Part shown: in pieces, positions 59,703 through 64,000 of the stretch | Numbering within the stretch: the first letter of the stretch is position 1 | How the letters are laid out: every line of letters starts with the position of its first letter | Source of the DNA: Clostridium sp. C8-1-8 | Lineage (GTDB): Bacteria; Bacillota; Clostridia; Clostridiales; Clostridiaceae | Length of the DNA: 64,000 bases | Reading direction: 5' to 3' | Assembly: GCF_009928445.1 (NCBI RefSeq) | Contig: NZ_JAABNO010000024.1 | Location: 20,509 to 84,508, forward strand | Notes under the pieces: model-generated | The model's database searches: none | Seen by the model: only the letters and a program-made list of their open reading frames with translations | Told to the model about the DNA's origin: nothing | Translations under genes and position numbers: made by a program

Positions 59703-60674
59703 ATGAAAATTGATGAAAACTCAGTACTGCAATATTTAGTACAGAAACAAGGGTTTTTTATAGAAGAATATGAGTGCATACCACTTAATACAAAAAGATG
59801 GATTGCAATTAGAGATATAGATAACGGAGTATATGCAGTAATTGTTTCAGATGAGAGCTATGAGGAAGCTAGTGCAGAGTATGCAGGCTACTACTTAAGG
59901 CAAAGAGGAGAAACTTTTACTTTAGTAAACGTAGTTGTAACAGAAGGCTATTATAACAATAACGAGGAAAAGTTTTATTCTAGAGTTGTATATGATAAAA
60001 ATAGTGAGCAAGTACTAAGATTCGAAAGAAATGGTGAGTTTGTTGTTAACTGCATACAAGAAATGAATAACAGCACTGGAAATAAACTAAACTTTTCTGG
60101 AAAGTCAAAGATAACCTTTGGGCTTATTGCTATAAATATAGTTATGTTCGTAATAACAGCTCTAGCATCAGGTGATTTTTTTGATATAAATGGGTATGTA
60201 CTGGTCTATTTTGGAGCTAAGCAAAATGATCTCATACAGGCGGGACAGTACTATAGATTAGTAACAGCTATGTTTTTACATGGAGGATTAATGCATATAG
60301 CTTTTAATATGTATGCACTTTATGGTTTAGGTAATATGATCGAAATGATATATGGAAAGTGGAGATATTTAGTTATATATTTTGTTGCTGGAATATTATC
60401 AACTTTCACAAGTTATATATTTTCTTCTGGAGTATCTGTAGGGGCTTCTGGTGCAATATTTGGACTTTTAGGAGCAGCAGTTGTATTCGGATTGACAGAG
60501 AAAGATAAGATTGGAAAGGGATTCTTAAGAGAGATGGTAACTGTTATAGGTTTAAATATCTTGATTGGAATATCTACTCCTAACATAGATAACTTTGGAC
60601 ACTTTGGAGGTTTGTTAGGAGGAATAATCATCTCATTGTTGATATATGATAGAAGAAGATTAAAACAGGCATAA
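59703..60674 (+). CDS. Rhomboid-family intramembrane serine protease
   Basis: A 323-residue protein. A cytoplasmic N-terminal domain of about 130 residues is followed by six hydrophobic helices. Rhomboid marks: LHGGLMHIAFNMYALYGLG (His and Asn of helix 2 region, about 198-216), catalytic Ser in GASGAIFGLLGA (about residue 252) and catalytic His in NFGHFGGLLGG (about 300). It cleaves membrane-protein substrates within the bilayer; the substrate is unknown. The start ATG follows AGGAGAAAG. Confidence 0.93.
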   Translation: MKIDENSVLQYLVQKQGFFIEEYECIPLNTKRWIAIRDIDNGVYAVIVSDESYEEASAEYAGYYLRQRGETFTLVNVVVTEGYYNNNEEKFYSRVVYDKNSEQVLRFERNGEFVVNCIQEMNNSTGNKLNFSGKSKITFGLIAINIVMFVITALASGDFFDINGYVLVYFGAKQNDLIQAGQYYRLVTAMFLHGGLMHIAFNMYALYGLGNMIEMIYGKWRYLVIYFVAGILSTFTSYIFSSGVSVGASGAIFGLLGAAVVFGLTEKDKIGKGFLREMVTVIGLNILIGISTPNIDNFGHFGGLLGGIIISLLIYDRRRLKQA

Positions 60675-60746
60675 TTTTCGCATTATGTTTGCTGTTAAAT
60701 GAAGTTGCAAAATTAAATATCTAGCCTCATATGATTGATATTGTAT

Positions 60747-60780
60747 AAAAGTCACTGAATCTATCTTCAGTGACTTTTAT
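60747..60780 (+). terminator. Terminator after the rhomboid gene
   Basis: AAAAGTCACTGAA, loop TCTATC, TTCAGTGACTTTTAT. Confidence 0.85.
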
Positions 60781-60829
60781 GTGCACCTGACTATCACAAT
60801 GTATATGATTTGTAAGATAAATAAAATTT

Positions 60830-60923
60830 GATTTTTGCTGCTTAAATTAAATAAATGTTATAAACCTTTGAAGTTACTAGGCTTATCTAATAAAGAGAGT
60901 ATACTTTCCTTAACAGAAAAAAA
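60830..60923 (-). repeat. Repeat family C, copy 3
   Basis: On the minus strand: TTTTTTTCTGTTAAGGAAAG, then AAGCCTAGTAACTTCAAAGG, ending AGCAGCAAAAATC. It starts in the T run of the FtsH-paralogue terminator and is in that gene's orientation. Confidence 0.7.
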
Positions 60924-60950
60924 CCTCCTCTAGTAAAAAAGAGGAGGTTT
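60921..60950 (-). terminator. Terminator of the FtsH paralogue
   Basis: AAACCTCCTC, loop, GAGGAGGTTT followed on the minus strand by TTTT; its T run continues into repeat C. Confidence 0.88.
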
Positions 60951-60960
60951 AAAGATAATG

Positions 60961-62730
60961 TTAGGACTGAAGAACTTTATCACTACTCATTTCACGAGCT
61001 AGGTCTTCTTCAAACAAGGTTTCATTTTCAAGAAGGTATTGAGACATACTGTGCAGCCTATCGATATTATCAATCAATATTTGCTTAGTTTCTTCATATA
61101 ATTCGTCTATCATTGCCTTACACTCTTCCACAACTGAAGTACCACAGGAATTTGCAAGTTCTCCAAGACTGGATATCTTAAGTAAACCTAAGTTTTTACC
61201 CATTCCATATTCAGATATCATATCCTTAGCCATACTAGTAGAATGAGTTATATCGCTATACGCTCCAGTAGTTATATTGTCACTGCCAAATATTATCTCC
61301 TCAGCAGCTCTACCACCAAGGAGAACCATGATTCTCTTTCTTAGGTAGCTATAAGTTTTGTAGGCAGAGTCTTCAGGGATAGTTAGAGTGTATCCTCCTG
61401 CCCCCTTTGTAGTTGGAATAATAGTTACCTTAGATATTTTCTCCTCAGGAAGTTTTATAAGAGAAATTATGGCATGTCCTGATTCGTGGTAAGCAGTAAT
61501 CTTTCTATCTATATCTCTGATGGAACTTCTGTCAGTTTTTTCATGACCTGCGATAACTATTGAGAAAGCCTTATCCATATGGATTTCACTTATATTAGAA
61601 GCGTTGTCCTTAGCGGCCAATATAGCTGCTTCATTAACTAGACTTTCAAGCTTTGCTCCTGAAAAGTAAGTTGTTTTGTTTGCCCAGTTTCTAAAATCAA
61701 TATTATCACTAACTGGCTTATTCTTAAAATATAACTTAAGAATCTTTTCTCTTGCATTTACATCAGGTAGTATAACTTCTACATGCCTGTCAAATCTTCC
61801 AGGTCTTAATAGTGCTGGATCTAACATATCTAATCTGTTAGTAGCAGCCATTATTACTATACCTTCTTGTTCTCCGAAACCAGACATTTCAGTAAGAAGT
61901 GCATTTAGAGTTTGGTCTCTTTCATCTGATCCGCCAGAGGCTTTACCACCATCTCTTTTTTTCCCTATAGCATCTATTTCATCAATAAATATAACTGCTT
62001 TTCCGTTAGTTTTAGCCTTTTTAAATAAGCTTCTTATCCTAGCAGCACCTACACCTACATACATCTGAACAAAGTCAGAACCGCTCACAGCGTAAAAAGG
62101 TACATTGGCTTCGCCTGCAACTGCTTTTGCAAGAAGGGTTTTTCCTGTACCAGGCTCCCCGTATAGTATTATTCCTTTTGGCATTCTTGCGCCATACTTC
62201 TGATATTTTTCTGGATTTTTTAAGAAATCTACGATATCCTGAACACTTTCCTTAGCTTCTTCGTTTCCTGCCATTGAGTGAAAACCAAAGCTTTTCTTAT
62301 TATTTTCCTTAACATCAGCCCCTTCAACCACCGTCATAGAAGAGGTTGATACTCTGCCACTATAAACTGATATCAATATTATAGAAAAAATAGATATAGT
62401 TAATACCGTTGAAGGAATGGTTTTCTCTAGTGGAGCTGTAAGGGAACTCTTCACATCTATGCCTTTAGTAAGCAAAGTCTCCTTTAAAGTTGGACTGTTT
62501 GGATTCTCAACCATATAAACTTCTCCAGTTTTTAGATATACCGTAAGCTTGGTTGAATCATTTATATTTACCTTACTCACAGTACTTGAATCCAAATCCT
62601 TTACAAATTCCGAATAATTCTTCTCCATTTTTGTACTAGGCAAATAATAAGTGTAAAAGATTAACGCAAATAAAGACATTATTGCTGTAACAATAGGAAC
62701 AATAATAATCTTGTTCTTTAATTTATTCAT
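60961..62730 (-). CDS. FtsH-type ATP-dependent membrane metalloprotease
   Basis: A 589-residue AAA+ protease. Two membrane helices (about 7-28 and 108-126) flank an extracellular domain; the AAA domain has Walker A GEPGTGKT (about residue 194), Walker B FIDEIDA and second-region-of-homology RPGRFDRH; the protease site is TAYHESGHAII (about 413) with third ligand Asp in TGAYSDITHS. It degrades misfolded or regulatory membrane and soluble proteins. It is monocistronic and not beside tilS/hpt, where the main clostridial ftsH lies, so it is probably a second, shorter copy. Confidence 0.92.
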   Translation of the reverse strand: MNKLKNKIIIVPIVTAIMSLFALIFYTYYLPSTKMEKNYSEFVKDLDSSTVSKVNINDSTKLTVYLKTGEVYMVENPNSPTLKETLLTKGIDVKSSLTAPLEKTIPSTVLTISIFSIILISVYSGRVSTSSMTVVEGADVKENNKKSFGFHSMAGNEEAKESVQDIVDFLKNPEKYQKYGARMPKGIILYGEPGTGKTLLAKAVAGEANVPFYAVSGSDFVQMYVGVGAARIRSLFKKAKTNGKAVIFIDEIDAIGKKRDGGKASGGSDERDQTLNALLTEMSGFGEQEGIVIMAATNRLDMLDPALLRPGRFDRHVEVILPDVNAREKILKLYFKNKPVSDNIDFRNWANKTTYFSGAKLESLVNEAAILAAKDNASNISEIHMDKAFSIVIAGHEKTDRSSIRDIDRKITAYHESGHAIISLIKLPEEKISKVTIIPTTKGAGGYTLTIPEDSAYKTYSYLRKRIMVLLGGRAAEEIIFGSDNITTGAYSDITHSTSMAKDMISEYGMGKNLGLLKISSLGELANSCGTSVVEECKAMIDELYEETKQILIDNIDRLHSMSQYLLENETLFEEDLAREMSSDKVLQS

Positions 62731-62921
62731 TGGTATCCCCCTACCCCATAGTCATTTATCATAATTTAAATTATACTTTTTTAAAATCTTATGTCTAATA
62801 AAAATCATAACTTTTGCCAATGTAAGTTATGGGTAAAATGGCTTTAAAAAATATAGCAAATAATGTATACTGGATAAATGAATGAAAGTTAGATAAACAT
62901 ATGTTAAGAGGGGGAGCGGGA

Positions 62922-63890
62922 ATGCAGATTTCTCAAGTTACAGCTAGAATAAGTGGACAAGATATAATGTCTATAATAAGTGATTTTGTAAAAGTTGAAG
63001 GACTAAGTTTTGAAAATATAGAAATAAGAGATACTATAGAGATAGAGGGAAGCTTTAAGAAAATAGTAAATATTAAGTTTAAGGGGAAAGTAGAAATATA
63101 TGGAGTCAGTGATAATATTATTTCCTTAAACATATCAAACGTTAAGGTTATGAAGCTAGGTATACTTAATTTTGTAAAGAACTTAGCTTTAAAGGTTGCG
63201 TTTAAGAGTTTAAGGGATATGGGGATCTCTTTAGAGGACAATATAATTAAGATAAATGTAAACAGTATCTTGAGATTGGTTCCTTTTCTTAAGTTAAATA
63301 TTAATAAGCTTAACCTAAAAGATGGCTTTGTTATGGCAGATATTGATTCTGCTAATATTGATATGAAGAGGATAGGAGAAGAGCCAGAGGAGATAAAAGA
63401 AGTAATAGATGAGGAAGAAGCTTCTTCACAGACAATAGTTTTATCAGAGATTGAGAAAGTCAAAGATGGATATACAGAAAAAAGAGATAAAGTATCTGAA
63501 AAAATTCCTAAAAAGTTAGAGAAATACTCTGAGTACATGTTTATACTGCCAGATATAGTTGCATTGATATATAGGTTATTAAAAGATAAAAGAGTTCCTA
63601 AGAAGACTAAGGTCAGTCTTGTAGCTTCTATGGCTTATGTTACTTTACCTTTTGATTTCCTTCCTGACAAGTTGCCTTTTATTGGGGCCATAGATGATCT
63701 TGGGGCTGTTTTCTTTGCTTTAAATAGAGTGGTTGAGGATGTGCCTCTAGAGGTGATTCTAGAAAATTGGCAGGGGAAAAATGAATTTATAGAGATATTA
63801 AAAAGTGCAGTTGAGTATTTAAGTCAATATACTGCGGCTAAGAATATAGATAAGGTTTATAATGTAATAAATCAGCTTGTAGAGGTTTAG
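62922..63890 (+). CDS. DUF1232 domain protein with unknown N-terminal region
   Basis: A 322-residue protein. The C-terminal part (about 215-270) matches DUF1232: TKVSLVASMAYVTLPFDFLP followed by DKLPFIGAIDDLGAV. The N-terminal 150 residues form regular beta strands (KFKGKVEIYGVSDNIISLNI, VMKLGILNFVKN) that could bind lipid, then a charged coiled linker. DUF1232 proteins are of unknown, possibly membrane-associated function. I start at ATG 62922 (GAGGGGGAGCGGGA ahead); ATG 62901 overlaps that site. Confidence 0.8.
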   Translation: MQISQVTARISGQDIMSIISDFVKVEGLSFENIEIRDTIEIEGSFKKIVNIKFKGKVEIYGVSDNIISLNISNVKVMKLGILNFVKNLALKVAFKSLRDMGISLEDNIIKINVNSILRLVPFLKLNINKLNLKDGFVMADIDSANIDMKRIGEEPEEIKEVIDEEEASSQTIVLSEIEKVKDGYTEKRDKVSEKIPKKLEKYSEYMFILPDIVALIYRLLKDKRVPKKTKVSLVASMAYVTLPFDFLPDKLPFIGAIDDLGAVFFALNRVVEDVPLEVILENWQGKNEFIEILKSAVEYLSQYTAAKNIDKVYNVINQLVEV

Positions 63891-63904
63891 GAAAGTCATA
63901 TAAT

Positions 63905-63941
63905 TGTGTACCACTTCAATTTGGTAATATAAATTTTATAG
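63905..63941. repeat. Repeat family A, copy 6 (left arm, interrupted)
   Basis: GTGTACCACTTCAATTTGG and AATATAAATTTTAT match copy 4 at 45481, then the match stops at a family B end, as if B had inserted into A. Confidence 0.6.
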
Positions 63942-64000
63942 TGTGTGAAATTAAGTGGTCAGTCATCCGATGCTTAGATGAGCTTGCGCAAAGAATTAAT
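63942..64000. mobile_element. Repeat family B, left part, continuing past the window
   Basis: GTGTGAAATTAAGTGGTCA then GTCATCCGATGCTTAGATGA and GCTTGCGCAAAGAAT, almost identical to the left 50 bases of the element at 39142. The rest is outside the window. Confidence 0.7.

Noticed and set aside
62933..63538. 201-codon frame opposite the DUF1232 gene
   Set aside because: Shadow frame of the plus-strand gene, no start signal.

Overview
The window is AT-rich, low-GC Firmicute DNA whose gene content points to a solventogenic Clostridium. The left edge carries a complete acetone/butanol operon in the order ald-ctfA-ctfB-adc (minus strand), the arrangement known from C. beijerinckii-type species. 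Other clostridial marks are an [FeFe]-hydrogenase maturase (HydF), a pyrophosphate-type phosphofructokinase, a FabK-type type-II fatty acid cluster and many strong Shine-Dalgarno sites. No rRNA, tRNA, CRISPR array, intact insertion sequence or prophage is visible. The species assignment is inference.

Layout. 1-3.7 kb: solvent operon, probably continuing off the left edge. 4.2-8.2 kb: flavin oxidoreductase divergent from an HxlR regulator that leads an aspartase-hydF operon. 8.4-12.2 kb: OmpR-type two-component pair, adenosine deaminase, free-methionine-sulfoxide reductase. 12.7-17.0 kb: DUF4250 gene, a tiny membrane protein, a GGDEF-EAL protein and a MATE exporter. 16.85-18 kb: Trp T-box leader and TrpP-type tryptophan transporter. 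18.1-24.3 kb: envelope genes (two polysaccharide deacetylases, two amidase-type proteins), a hemerythrin pair and small proteins. 24.6-30 kb: maltodextrin ABC transporter malEFG with a LacI-type operator, and a CBM34-type alpha-glucanase. 30.3-35 kb: an unusual His-rich repeat protein, dUTPase, an orphan DppB-like permease and an ABC-F protein. 35.1-38.5 kb: MacA/MacB-like ABC efflux operon. 38.5-43.5 kb: orphan hypothetical, cysteine-desulfurase-like enzyme, PPi-PFK, MntP and a Fur-family regulator. 43.7-53.7 kb: one long fatty acid synthesis block, fabT-fabH-acpP-fabK-fabD-fabG-fabF-accB-fabZ-accC-accD-accA, with a perfect FabT-like palindrome at its head. 53.7-64 kb: birA, a Zn/Mn-type ABC pair, PepF, rhomboid protease, an FtsH paralogue and a DUF1232 protein.

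Functional links: BirA, facing the cluster, would biotinylate AccB for acetyl-CoA carboxylase. The CoA transferase, aldehyde dehydrogenase and acetoacetate decarboxylase re-assimilate acids and make acetone and aldehydes. HydF serves the hydrogenase that vents electrons. The Trp T-box reads TGG, matching the transporter behind it.

The least ordinary content is between the genes. Three dispersed short repeat families can be recognised by eye: family A (about 97-bp near-palindromes, ends AGATGTACCACTTCA), family B (166-bp MITE-like element with 19-bp terminal inverted repeats and a Shine-Dalgarno-led 16-codon ORF), and family C (94-95 bp, found three times directly 3' of a gene or its terminator, always in the gene's orientation). 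The 285-nt region between the Trp T-box terminator and trpP holds a palindrome, a second promoter and a two-codon ORF with a strong ribosome-binding site. These and the His-rich protein are the best candidates for undescribed biology here.
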